NCBI RefSeq assembly: GCF_029784135.1
Contig: NC_073746.1
Location: 144,402,556-144,466,555 of the forward strand
Length of the DNA: 64,000 bases
Direction of reading: 5' to 3'
From: Toxorhynchites rutilus septentrionalis
Taxonomy: Eukaryota > Arthropoda > Insecta > Diptera > Culicidae
Shown: positions 53,646 to 64,000 of the stretch, piece after piece
Numbering within the stretch: the first letter of the stretch is position 1
Layout: each line of letters starts with the position of its first letter
The notes under the pieces: generated by a model
Seen by the model: the letters and a program-made list of their open reading frames with translations, nothing else
What the model was told of the DNA's origin: nothing
The model's database searches: none
Made by a program: the position numbers and the translations under genes

Positions 53646-55169
53646 TTTTGTCTAGGCTGACCAAACGTACCGTTTTTTGGACCGATTTTGATTGTCCCGT
53701 TTTTCTATCAATCTGTACCGTATTTTGAGTATAAAGTATAGAATACAACAATATTTATCCCAATGTCTTTATTTTCAACACATTTATTTGAATGAACATC
53801 TGATTGGAATTTATATTTAAAATTATGCTCAGGGTTTTCGTATTCATGTAGAAGAAATGAAATTTTTCTGTGATTTCATCGGTGAATATTATGCAAAATG
53901 CCTGAGCATAGTGGCATACGATTATTTTCTCTTTGACCTTCTATCAAGAGACTCTGTATTTTTGACGGATTGCATTTGATTTTTTTTTCACAAGATATAT
54001 GTATTGTTGTACGCGATCTATTTGGAAACCCGTGGCTTTTTAACAAGAAACCGGATGATTACCTGTGGAACATTTATTGACGTTGTTGAAGGAGAATTTT
54101 CCTGGAGTTGCTGTTAATTTACCATTATTTTATTCTGAACATAGTGAGAATGCAAAATATTTTTAAAATGCTAATTAATGCAAGTGAATACAGGAGAATA
54201 AATTTGTTGAAACTGAGGATTTTTTACGATACTGCGTTGGAGTATATTGAAAAAATATTTTTAAGCTATTTTAAAACACAGTATAATAAAAAGATATTAT
54301 CTATGTCCTTTCCGGAATGGACTGAGATTCAAAGTAGCATCAGTAAAAAACTTCCTGTTCATATAGATTAAAACATTTCGTTCGGTGAGTGAAAAATGAT
54401 TAAAGAAATTAAATCTATTTAGATAAACAGGTGGAGCATAGTTTCTATGCCAATTATGAGTCATCAGGCGCAAGTATTTTCAGAAGAGAAAAACTGATTT
54501 CTATAGTGTGAGGAATTTGTGAAGCTGACTGATTATATTTTGAAACCGTTAAAGCTATGATAATTGTCTAACAGAAAATGGATCTCGAATGTGACAAATT
54601 TTATAATAATATTTCCAAAAATCATAATCTTCTTTGCAAAGTCGCCTCGTTATCGAATGAATCTTCGTTATAGAGAACAAAACTAGTACATCTACGAATA
54701 TTTAATTATTTGGTTTTATCATTGGTATCATTCACTCCATAAAACTTTGAAAAAAATCAATATACATAAAAATTAATCGCCAAATGTGTTGCTTAGTGAA
54801 AAACTCGAGAACAGAGATGCAATGTAATGGCAATGGTTTTCCAGGTGGAATAATTTTTATACAAATGAAAATGAATCACCAAATAATCTCAAAACTCGAG
54901 AACGGTTGTTTCATTTTGTTATGTTCGTCTCTGTCCGTAGATGCTAAGGCGAAAAGATTGGAAAATTTTGAAGGAAAATGGAAAAATTATAATAAAAAAT
55001 AATTCCCATATGTTCTCCAGTGATGTTTTTAGTTCAATTGGCGGAATTTAAATTCGTGTTACGTTGCTATGAATCGAAAATAGTAATGCATCCTCAAGTG
55101 GAATAACAAATTTCTTTCTTCATTTATTATTATAGAGACTTTAAAATACAAAGTTCATTCGTTCAAATA
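53646..55169. other. A+T-rich non-coding DNA
   Basis: 54860-55010 is related to 12838-12990. 55133-55165 (TATAGAGACTTTAAA...TTCATTCGTTC) is related to the inverted motifs at 9111 and 10389. No gene. Confidence 0.45.
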
Positions 55170-56460
55170 AAGTCTGCTTCATTTAATATTGGAACAAAAA
55201 CAATTGCGTGTAGTTCAGTCATTTATTAACGAATTCATAATTTGTTTTTCATACAAATGTAGCATTTTCTTTACTCTTTCATAAAAAATTATTCATTGCT
55301 GTTTCGAAGAAATTCTCGTACTTTTCCCGTAATACGGCACATTAGTCGGCGCACACCATTTTCGTCCACCGTTTTGGAGATTTGATTCCACCAGTTCTTC
55401 ATTTGAGTCATGTTCCTAACAAGTTTTCCCTTTGCCTTAAGCCTCCGCTTCGTGATTGCCCAGTATTTCTCTATCGGCCGGAACTGGGGGCAGTTTGGGG
55501 GGTTGAGGTCCTTCGGTATTACGCTGACCCCGTTCGTTGCGTACCATTCCATAACCGTTTTGCTGTAATGGCAGCTTGCGAGGTCCGGCCAAAACATTAC
55601 TGGACGGTCGTGGGCACGAATAAACGGCAGAATCCGTTTCTGTAGGCACTCTTTTTTGTAGACTTCTGATGTCATTGTCTTGTCAGTGAGAAAGACTTTG
55701 GTTTTCGTCCACAACTGCATATCCCCTGCCAAATCATGTACTTGCGGGCGAATTTATCCGCAAACACGAACTTCAATTTTGCAGGTACATCCCCCCGAGC
55801 CGTCGCCAAATAAAATTTTTGACCTGGGATTTGTCCAAAGTCCGCCTTCACGTAGGTCTCATCGTCCATCAGAATACATCCGTCGAACTTGGTCAGCACT
55901 TGGTCGTACAGCTTTCGAGCACGGATTCTGGCCACATTGTTCTGCTTCAGCGTCCGATTTGGCTGTTTGCTGGCTCGGAATGACCTTATTCCTTCCCGGA
56001 GACGAATTCGTCGCACCGTACTGTGAGCGGCCTGGAACATATTGGCCAAATCGCGGTCTGAAAGATTGGGATTCCTCTTGACGGCCTTGATGACTTTCCC
56101 ACGCAGTTTCCGGTCGACAGTTCCACTCCGACGCTTCGAATGCGGCTTCCGAGCCGTCGTCAATGTTTCCTTGTACTGCTTGATAACACGCCATACGGTA
56201 TTTCTGGGCAATTTAAGCTGTTTAGCTAGCTTAGATGCCGACAACAATGGATTTTCAAGAAAACTGTGCACAATTTTATCTCTCCGTTCGGCTTCCATGG
56301 CGGTTGTTTACAAAATGCTATCGTTTGGTGTTATGACATAAATACATGGTGAAAGGTAATGAATTTCCCTACACGTGGGTGAAAAAAGTTTCCAAATCCG
56401 TACACTAGGAGCGCCACAATGAGCAAAAGAATTTGTTCCAATATTAAATGAAGCAGAATT
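55170..56460 (-). mobile_element. Second DD37E-type Tc1/mariner family
   Basis: 1291 bp, with inverted ends TCTGCTTCATTTAATATTGG at the left and the same, reversed, at the right, flanked by TA (55168-55169, 56461-56462). It shares the transposase type, but not the ends, of the elements at 46729 and 60974. Confidence 0.88.
55289..56298 (-). pseudogene. DD37E transposase (second family), one frameshift
   Basis: It starts MEAERRDKIVHSFLENPLL, with helix-turn-helix LAKQLKLPRNTVWRVIKQY and a second one around DLANMFQAAHSTVRR. The catalytic motifs are MDDETYVKAD, WPDLASCHY and RPIEKYW, with 37 residues between the last Asp and Glu. The frame shifts once between about 55732 and 55672 (both frames are open there), so the two parts are read separately. 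Otherwise it looks whole, including the C terminus at 55289. Confidence 0.88.
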
Positions 56461-56990
56461 TATATTCATATGAAAAAACATGTTTGGGCGGGACGAAGTT
56501 CGCCGGTTCGATTAGTATTTTTTTGGCATACGTGTCCCGTCTTGAATCATGAACTATTTGGTCAGCCTAGTTTTGTCCCATGTTGGAATGAACCACAGCG
56601 ATTGGGTTAGGAGTCAATCTAATTGATTTCCCGCAGGATTTAGGCGAGTCTTGTTTAATTCGGAATTGTTGCAAATGGAGTGGAGTGACTTTAACGCAGA
56701 CAATTAAAACAGAGGTTTTCATTTCTTGCTTTCGATTTTCGTTGGCCGATACTCATATCCAGGAACAATGAGCACTTGTAAATCTGATGTAGTTGAGAAC
56801 ATATCTCGCATGAATACCTAGCGGTCGTGACTGTACAGGATGTCTTCGTTGGTTGTTGACTTTCTATGGCTCTATGAGCTCTGTAACTTGTTGATCTTTC
56901 GCGTTGGATTCGCTGATTTACATCACTCTAGGATTTTATTGTTTCTTTTAAGTTCTGTAACATTCTATGCTTCAATGTTTTCTCTATATA
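56461..56990. other. Non-coding DNA between two transposons
   Basis: A short A+T-rich stretch. The frame at 56840-57022 is hydrophobic by composition only. Confidence 0.4.
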
Positions 56991-58191
56991 CAGGGTTTTC
57001 CAACTTTAAATTCCGAAAGTAAATTGAAATAAAACACACTTAGAATCCGAATTTCGATGAAACTTTTATTTCAAATTAAAGTTTGGTTTATGCCATTATG
57101 TGTGAAATACAACATCATTCAAATGTCCACCTAGGGCTTCCTCGCACACCTTGATCCGGAACAGGTAATTTTCGATGACTTTTCGGCACATATGGGGCGG
57201 TATCTCGGTCATAACTTCACGAATATTGTCTTTCAAATGTTCAAGAGTTTGCGGTGAGTTGGCAAAGACACGGTCTTTCGCATAACCCCACAGAAAAAAG
57301 TCTAGCGGGTTGAAATCGCATGAACTGGACGGCCAATTGGCATCACCAAAACGCGAAATTATGCGTCCCTCAAATTTCGTTCGCAATATGGCCATGTTCG
57401 GTCGTGTTGTGTGGCACGTGGCGCCGTCCTGCTGAAACCACATGTCATCCGTATCCATATGACTCCACCAGATCATAATGCGCACCAAACAGCGACTTTT
57501 GGCGGATGCAATGGTCTCTCAACAATCACGTGTGGATTTTCTGAGCCCCATATACGGAAATTTTGGGTGTTCACATAGCCACCGAGCTCGAAATGTGCCT
57601 CATCGCTGAAGAAAATTTGATGCGAAAATTCAGCATTTTGCTGCTGTTGTTCGTTCACCCTATCGACGTATGCCCGACGCATTCTATGGTCACCACGCTC
57701 TAATTTTTGTACCAGTTGGACTTTATATGGATGTAGGAGCAAGTCTAAATGCAAAATTCGCCACAATGATGTGTTTGACAAGCCCAATTGCTGAGCACGC
57801 CGTGGAATCGAAACATTCGGGTCATCCTCCACACTGGCAGCAACAGCAGCAATATTTTCGGCCGAACGCACATTACGATGATGCACAGGTTTCACAATAT
57901 CCGCTACGGATCCAGTTTGTTCGAATTTACGCACTACATTAGCGATTGTGTGCTCTGTAGGCCGTCCATGACGACCAAAATCCGTCCGTAATGCTCGAAA
58001 AACATTTGCCGGTTTTCCATCATTTTTATAGTATAATTTAACAAAATTAACACGTTGTGCGATGCTAAAACGATCCATATTGAAAAATGGCAGACATTCA
58101 ACTAACGATATGACGCTTTGGTTGACAGCTATGTCAAACGGTTGTCAGCGCAGGGCTGTATACTTTCGGAAGCCCGAAATGGAAAACCCTG
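56991..58191 (-). mobile_element. Mariner-superfamily transposon, DD41D-like, internally deleted
   Basis: 1201 bp from CAGGGTTTTCCA to its inverse at 58191, with TA on both sides (56989-56990, 58192-58193). It holds a transposase in two frames. Confidence 0.88.
57096..58078 (-). pseudogene. Mariner-type transposase (DD41D-like), deletion and frameshift
   Basis: The first part (58078-57473) reads MDRFSIAQRVNFVKLYYKND with DNA-binding helices, SNTSLWRILH and the first catalytic Asp in FFSDEAHFELGGY. The second (57488-57096) has WFQQDGATCHT and, 41 residues on, the Asp of PLDFFLWGYAKD. About 100 bases that normally separate VWCAL and DMWFQQD are missing at 57480, so the catalytic core is cut. 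The spacing assignment is a count in this sequence; the DD41D (rosa-like) label follows from it. Confidence 0.8.
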
Positions 58192-60484
58192 TATATCTCT
58201 ATATAATATATAATTGATAATTAAGATTGAGGTTTCGTCGATCGGTCGATTAGCGCACATGCACATAGAAATGAAGAGATATGTTCTCACTGTTCTGCCG
58301 TAATCTCATAAAGTGACGCAAGCGCCAAAATTAACATTTTCCTTTTTTTTTTGTTATAGATCGATAAAGAATACCAAATCCTTTCATACAACTGCGAAGT
58401 TTTACAAAAATGTGAAAAAATGACCCCGTAAAATCTTGAAAACGGAGTGGCGCAAGCGCCATTTCCGCTGTGATGTGGCGTAACCACCATTTCCCCTATG
58501 ATGTGACGTAATTTGATTGTGATGCGATGTGATTTTTTTTATCTGTTCTGATAGCATATCTTCCGTAATGGACGTTTAGCATAATGATAGTCACATGCCT
58601 TCTTTGTTGTAGAAAAAAAACTTTTCTGAAAAGCTTGTCATTCCAAATATTTTAATCAAAAACAACTCATGTTTTAGAACTACAAACCATGTACTTATAA
58701 GCTCTGTTCAAAGATCTCGTCAAGTATTAAATTCATAAAATCAAACTTAAAGGAAAAAATTATCTTAGATTGATGTGTATTGCTGCTTTCACATATTGCA
58801 CATAAAGATTGTAACTAAATAGTTGAAACTCATCAATTTAATTGTCGATTACAAGGATCTCAATAGTGCATTCTACATTCAGGCGTCAAGGGACAAAGCT
58901 TCTTGACAATGTTTACTTGCCTCACCTGCTCAATTTCTCTTTCGAATGAATTGAAGCTGAGTGTTGATTGAAAGGTAAACGTCGGATTTGGTGAATTGCT
59001 GCACTTTTCTATATTTTCTATTGAAACGCGTCTTTTAACAATACTCAAAACATCCTCGCGTAAACTGTATCTGTTTTACATCGGATAGTTTCGGACGGCA
59101 TTATCTTATTTAACACGGATGGTTTCAATTGCATTATGGATTCGAAAAAATCGGTGCTGTCCATAATCATTACAATCGGGTTATCAACTACTTTAGGCTG
59201 TTCGACGCATGCTACAAAGTCGGAAAAATGTGTGAATTCTTCTCCCTGATGCTCCCTCATGCTTCGCTCAACGGTGGTATGTTGGAGAAAATAATTGGAA
59301 ACAGATTCTCACATTCTTTGATGGATGTACGCCAATCGGTTGTGGAAACAGCGATTAAGATTTGCTGTTTCCACAATAAACTAGCGTTGGTAGCATAGCT
59401 TAAATAAACTTGCATTTTTTCAAATTTTTTCAATCGAGTGTACACATTTTATACAGATCAGATTTTCGTAATGTACCGCTGATTATACATGCAATTTTAA
59501 GAAAAGCCTCGTACTGAAAACTCTTCGCTCTGGCGCTTGTGTCACTTCGCGAGATTATGGCAGTGCTGGACATGTCCAGAATTTAATGTAAAAATAATCC
59601 ACTGAAGCGCTCCTAATTCCTTAATATATTATTGCAGCCACCTTGTCGAAAGTAAAACCACTTCTCTGATTACATTTCTATTCGTCAACCTGTGTTGTTA
59701 CCTAGTTAACATTTATTGAACTGACCTATATTTCGACATTTGAAACGAAACTCAAGTTTCCACCCGATCTGTGGCGTACAGTTCAACACACGCGAAACAT
59801 TTTTTTAAAAACTCGTCGAATAATTATTCATATGTCGCCGGGAACTAAACATATTGAATATATTGAACATATTCGATTGTGATTGGTTCTAGGTAACTCT
59901 TCCCTCAGAAATGTGTAGGGATAGAATTAGCTTGCAGGCTTAAGTTTGTGTATAAGGTCGGAGTCAGATGTGGAATAAACAGCAGAGTGAACAGTTCAAC
60001 AGACAATACAGGATGTAGTTACAATTAATAAGTTGACAATATCAATGATTTTTATTGGTAGGTTGGTTAAAACCGGTTTCGTATAGCCTATTTCCTCGGC
60101 CATTACGTAAAATACGTGCTGTTAAATTTAGTAGTTTAGCATAGAAAGGGGTGACAATGGTGTTCTCCCACACCGCTTCAGTTTTAGAGAAAAGACGATG
60201 AATGGTAACTTTGGAAGATAATAGATATCTAATTAATTGATATACGTTTGTTGGATTGAGCCGAGTGCATCTAACGCATCTAATGAACCAATTTCCGAGC
60301 AATACTGAATCCTCCAAGCGGCCAAAATCTTATCAGACGATAACAACTCATGCGGAATTTTCACATAATAATGATGTGGTATTATTTCATGCAATGCACA
60401 TCTTCGAAATTTCTTGTTACCCGGAACATAAATCCAATGGTTTTGAACGCTTTAGAGATGGTGTATGATACGAGGATCGTTTAA
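58192..60484. other. Mostly unassigned DNA
   Basis: 58300-58520 has repeated GGCGCAAGCGCC-like and GGCGTAACCACC units. 59045-59445 on the - strand has two abutting frames (SNIPPLSEA; then SDFVACVEQPKVVDNPIVMI, MDSTDFFESIMQLKPSVLNK) that may be one broken coding unit. I do not recognise it. No other gene is supported. Confidence 0.35.
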
Positions 60485-60529
60485 AGAATAAGTTTCAGCG
60501 CCTCAGAATCGCGGAAAAATAAAGTTAGG

Positions 60530-60725
60530 ACAAAAAACAAGGTGATTTTTGTAATCTACGTTTTATTTTCTATTTTTCGTTCGAGGCACTTTTCATAGCG
60601 TGGAACGAGTTTTTCTATTCCGAGCGCGAAGTGCGTAGCGTCCAACTTTTTGCAGTACGATGTAACTGCGTCACGAATTTCTTCAGTGTTATCTAATCGT
60701 TGACCGAACGCTCGGAAGGTTTACT
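60530..60725 (-). pseudogene. Mariner-type transposase C-terminal relic
   Basis: The - strand reads NTEEIRDAVTSYCKKLDATH and FALGIEKLVPRYEKCLERK before a stop at about 60565, the usual C-terminal pattern of mariner transposases. AGTTAGGACAAAAAACAAGG nearby may be its terminal repeat. Nothing upstream remains. Confidence 0.55.
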
Positions 60726-60973
60726 TGAAATACAACATGGCCCCAACGTCATTGATAATATCAACATGGTTTAAACTTTCACTCTGCACAAAAATAACTC
60801 GAAAATATTGGGTATGCAATTGGTTTCTTCAAAATGGCTCAAGGTGCTATAAATAGTCGATAGTTGATTTTTGTTGAATCACAAAGTATCGACATTCGTC
60901 AACCAAATATTGTTTACACTTTTTCGAGTTTCAATTTTTACTGCGCTGAAAATAACGAGTTTCGTTGCAAATA

Positions 60974-62277
60974 AAGGGTGTGTCACATCAAATTGCATCA
61001 CGGAAAAAACACTGTAGAAATTCACCCAGTAGACCGATCCTTTTGAAAATTTTAGACAGTAAAATAAAAACTATTAAACAACTTTTGGCATTTTCTTTTT
61101 ATTCATACTTCGAGCCCAAGCCCGTATGCTCGCACCTTCCTCTTTACCCTGTCCATAAGGTTCTGTACAACGTCAGGTTGTGGTTTTTTTTTAACAGAAA
61201 TCCATTTTCTCTTGAAGTCCGCCTCCGATTTGACAACTTTTGGGTTCTTCCGGAGGGCCTGCTTCATAATCGCCCAATATTTCTCTATTGGGCGAAGCTC
61301 CGGCGCGTTGGGCGGTTTCATTTCCTTTGGCACGAAGGTGACCTCGTTGGCTTCGTACCACTCCAACACGTCCTTTGAATAGTGGCACGAAGCGAGATCC
61401 GGCCAGAAGATGGTCGGGCCCTCGTGCAGCTTCAATAGTGGTAGTAAGCGCTTCTGTAGGCACTCCTTAAGGTAAACCTGCCCGTTTACCGTGCCGGTCA
61501 TCACGAAGGGGGCGCTCCGCTTTCCGCAAGAGCAGATCACTTGCCACACCATGTACTTTTTGGCAAACTTGGATAGTTTCTGCTTGCGAATCTCTTCCGG
61601 AACGCTGAATTTGTCCTCTGCGGAGAAGAACAACAGGCCCGGCAGCTGACGAAAGTCCGCTTTGAAGTAGGTTTCGTCGTCCATTACCAGGAATGCGGCT
61701 TCGTCAGCATTTCGGTGTACACCTTCCGGGCTCGCGTCTTCCCCACCATGTTTTGCCTTTCGTCGCGGTTAGGAGCCTTCTGAGCCTTGTATGTACGCAG
61801 GCCCTCCCGCTGCTTGGTCCGCTGGACGAAGGAACTTGACAAATTCAGCTTATTGGCGACATCCCGGACCGAACTTCTCGGATCACGTCTAAACTGCTTA
61901 ACTACGCGCTTGTGATCTTTTTCACTGACGGAGCATCCATTTTTGCCGTTCTTCACCTTCCGGTCGATGGTTAGGTTCTCGAAGTATCGTTTTAGTACTC
62001 TGCTGACCGTGGATTGGACGATTCCCAGCATCTTACCGATGTCCCGATGTGACAACTCCGGATTCTCGAAATGAGTGCACAGGATTAATTCACGACGCTC
62101 TTTTTCGTTCGACGACATTTTTCCAAATTTACGAAAAATTGACAGTGAAGCATGGCCATGGGCCAACGTGATCTATACACTCTTATCTGATTATAAGCGA
62201 AAGCTGAAGATATAATTCCTAAAAATTAAATTTCTACAGCGTTTTTTCCGTGATGCAATTTGATGTGACACACCCTT
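60974..62277 (-). mobile_element. DD37E (ITmD37E-type) transposon, copy 2
   Basis: 1304 bp, same ends as 46729-48027 but inverted in the window. TA flanks it (60972-60973, 62278-62279). Confidence 0.92.
61103..62118 (-). pseudogene. DD37E transposase, copy 2 (one frameshift)
   Basis: Starts at the ATG at 62118 (MSSNEKERRELILC). It has Arg where copy 1 has the stop, but lacks one base just before the MDDETY motif (61684-61700), so the frame breaks after TKPH. The second part 61684-61103 is open to the C terminus RKVRAYGLGLEV. Catalytic motifs are as in copy 1. The two copies carry different lesions, so each decayed after insertion or came from different parents. Confidence 0.9.
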
Positions 62278-62279
62278 TA

Positions 62280-64000
62280 AGCACCATTTGCGGGAAGTTT
62301 TGACTTTCCATTGGAAAAATGCAACTGAAGCGTATCAAATGCTTGTGGAAGTTAAATAAATGTGACTTCAGAACAGGGTATCAAAAATTGGTTGAATTCA
62401 TTCTTGGCTTCGAAAGACGAACGCTTGGGCCATCAAACTTTAAACTATTCTATCTGGGTATGAGCACATGCCTGTAACATATCTCATACCATTGTTAATG
62501 CCCAACTATACAACGGACATCGGACAGATTGAACGATTAAAATTCCGAAATCACCTCGTCGAGGCGTCGTTCTTAACATAACTGACATAATTTTGCCAAA
62601 AAAAGTGACATTATCGGATGTTAAGTAATTTTCTATTTTTATTATCTCTCATAATTCTTAATATATTATAGGTCTAAATCAATCGTGCCTGAACAACGTG
62701 CCTGAACAACGTTCAAATCCCTGTATGAAACAGCTATGAGGTTTGTCATGATGATTAGATGTTGATTAGACCATTTAAGATATTAGGACCTTCAATAAGT
62801 TCTTGCTGTTATTCAACAGATGACACTTTTCCCATCTTCCGACAACTTTCAGATTCCAGTTCCGGTTGTTTTGGCTGAACAATAGAAGCACTTCTCAGCC
62901 AAGCCATGGGTCATCAATAGAAACAAGTTATAAGTGGAAGAGGTATTATCAGTTGAATACGGTGGATAAAGTATGACCTAGGATCCAAGCGATGCCAGTT
63001 AGCTTTCACCGACCAGACCGAAGTGTAATATAACATTGACGTGTCTCCGCTCGTAAAGCGGTGAAATTTCAAGATAAAACGCACATTTTCACAATTCTGT
63101 GTGTTTTGACATTATAAAATTTTGCGTAATTGCAAAATTCGACATAGTGCAAGTTTGTTTTGTAGTCAACATTGCTATAATTGGAAATATAATATTAGGT
63201 TGGAGAAAAAATAATCCATTATTTTTGCGTGGAGTTCAAAACTTTTTCTAATATGCTTCAGGTTTTCCGATTTGGATCAAACATGCACCGTTTTATTGTT
63301 GCCATTTTAAAGGTAGTTTCATGATGCCTCTCTCATAGAAGTCTTGGTCCTTATTGGCGAGAAACACTAGCGATATATTTTTACAATATACCAATTTCGT
63401 ATCACTCAGGAAGTTTTGCGAATGCGGGGAATGTGAGAAAAAGGTTCTAATCGCTTGTTGCCGGATCCGGACTATATGGTGAATGCATTAAAACTTCCCC
63501 GTGTTTGGTCAATGGATAGCTTCAAACGGTCCATTTGTTGACAATGGAGATCTGAATTTTAACAATTTTAAAAAATATCAAAAAATTAAAATATTTCTTT
63601 AATATAAATTTAAATAAAAAGTAAATTAACGTATTTTACTGTTACAATATACGCACCATAAACACCACTCATAATTTCAGCAGCCTGGCTTGCGTTTTTG
63701 CCTTTATACAAGAAAAAGTGTAAAATTTACCGAATTATCTCTTTGTGTACTTTCATTGTTAACACTCTGTAATTCACAACTGAATGAAACAAACAAACAA
63801 ACAAAAAACAAGATTTTTTTAGTGTGAATTGTTACCTTTACAACGAACATTTACTTGAAATTGTATGATCGATATTACGCGAGATATTGATCATATTTTT
63901 TTTGACAAAATTTTTTTTCGAGATAACTGTGAATCTTGATGTGTCATGTAAACCCAGAATTACGGCGATTTTTCGGTTTTCAAAAAACTCGAATTTAACG
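62280..64000. other. A+T-rich DNA with a mariner-like end
   Basis: TTAGGTTGGAGAAAAAATAA at about 63199 resembles the terminal repeat of irritans-type mariners (TTAGGTTGG...). The following 300 bases may be a deletion derivative, but no transposase motif was read. The rest is unassigned. Confidence 0.35.

Overview
The window reads as nuclear DNA of an insect, most likely a culicine (Aedes-type) mosquito. It has spliced animal genes with short introns, a first intron of about 11.7 kb packed with transposons, Tc1/mariner transposases of the DD37E type known from mosquitoes, and a tRNA-derived SINE that resembles the Aedes Feilai family. The species call is an inference; the gene and element calls come from the sequence.

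Three host genes can be supported. Drp1 (mitochondrial and peroxisomal fission dynamin) lies on the + strand in four exons from 19593 to 33570 and encodes 722 aa. ARPC5 (p16 subunit of the Arp2/3 actin-nucleating complex) lies on the - strand in three exons from 38159 to 37460 and encodes 153 aa; its first intron is of the U12 AT-AC class. A secreted Gly/Tyr/His-rich and Val-Pro-rich structural protein lies on the - strand at 51587-50552, with a TATA box upstream.

Layout. 1-8.5 kb: a decayed non-LTR retrotransposon with RNase H, whose 3' flank is interrupted by a complete 6246-bp Ty3/gypsy element (identical 251-bp LTRs, 5-bp target duplication, tRNA-Arg primer site, tandem repeats in the leader). 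Its pol frame has no start codon of its own and appears to join gag through a 107-bp GT-AG intron. 8.8-13.3 kb: remains of replication-dependent histone genes (H2A clear, H2B probable, several histone-type stem-loops) and MITEs. 14.7-19 kb: inverted copies of a non-autonomous repeat family whose ends carry GACGTAG...CTACGTC, with a perfect 108-bp MITE inside one copy. 19.6-33.6 kb: Drp1; intron 1 holds a PIF/Harbinger-like element carrying an unrelated antisense coding relic, a deletion derivative of a Copia element, and a hAT-like relic split by a LINE. 33.6-42 kb: a third GACGTAG copy, ARPC5, a MITE, a SINE with a 14-bp target duplication and a 233-bp tandem duplication. 42.6-48.2 kb: an apparent large element with 'GGTTTGTCC' subterminal repeats that holds a LINE fragment and a DD37E transposon. 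48.9-62.3 kb: a Tc1 relic, the secreted-protein gene, a second DD37E family, a mariner relative with about 41 residues between its last two acidic residues, a mariner 3' relic and a second copy of the 46.7-kb DD37E element. The last 1.7 kb is mostly unassigned A+T-rich DNA.

The host genes are not an operon. All recognised transposase frames are broken; some retroelement frames (gypsy gag and the two Copia fragments) remain open. No CRISPR array, rRNA gene or convincing tRNA gene was seen.
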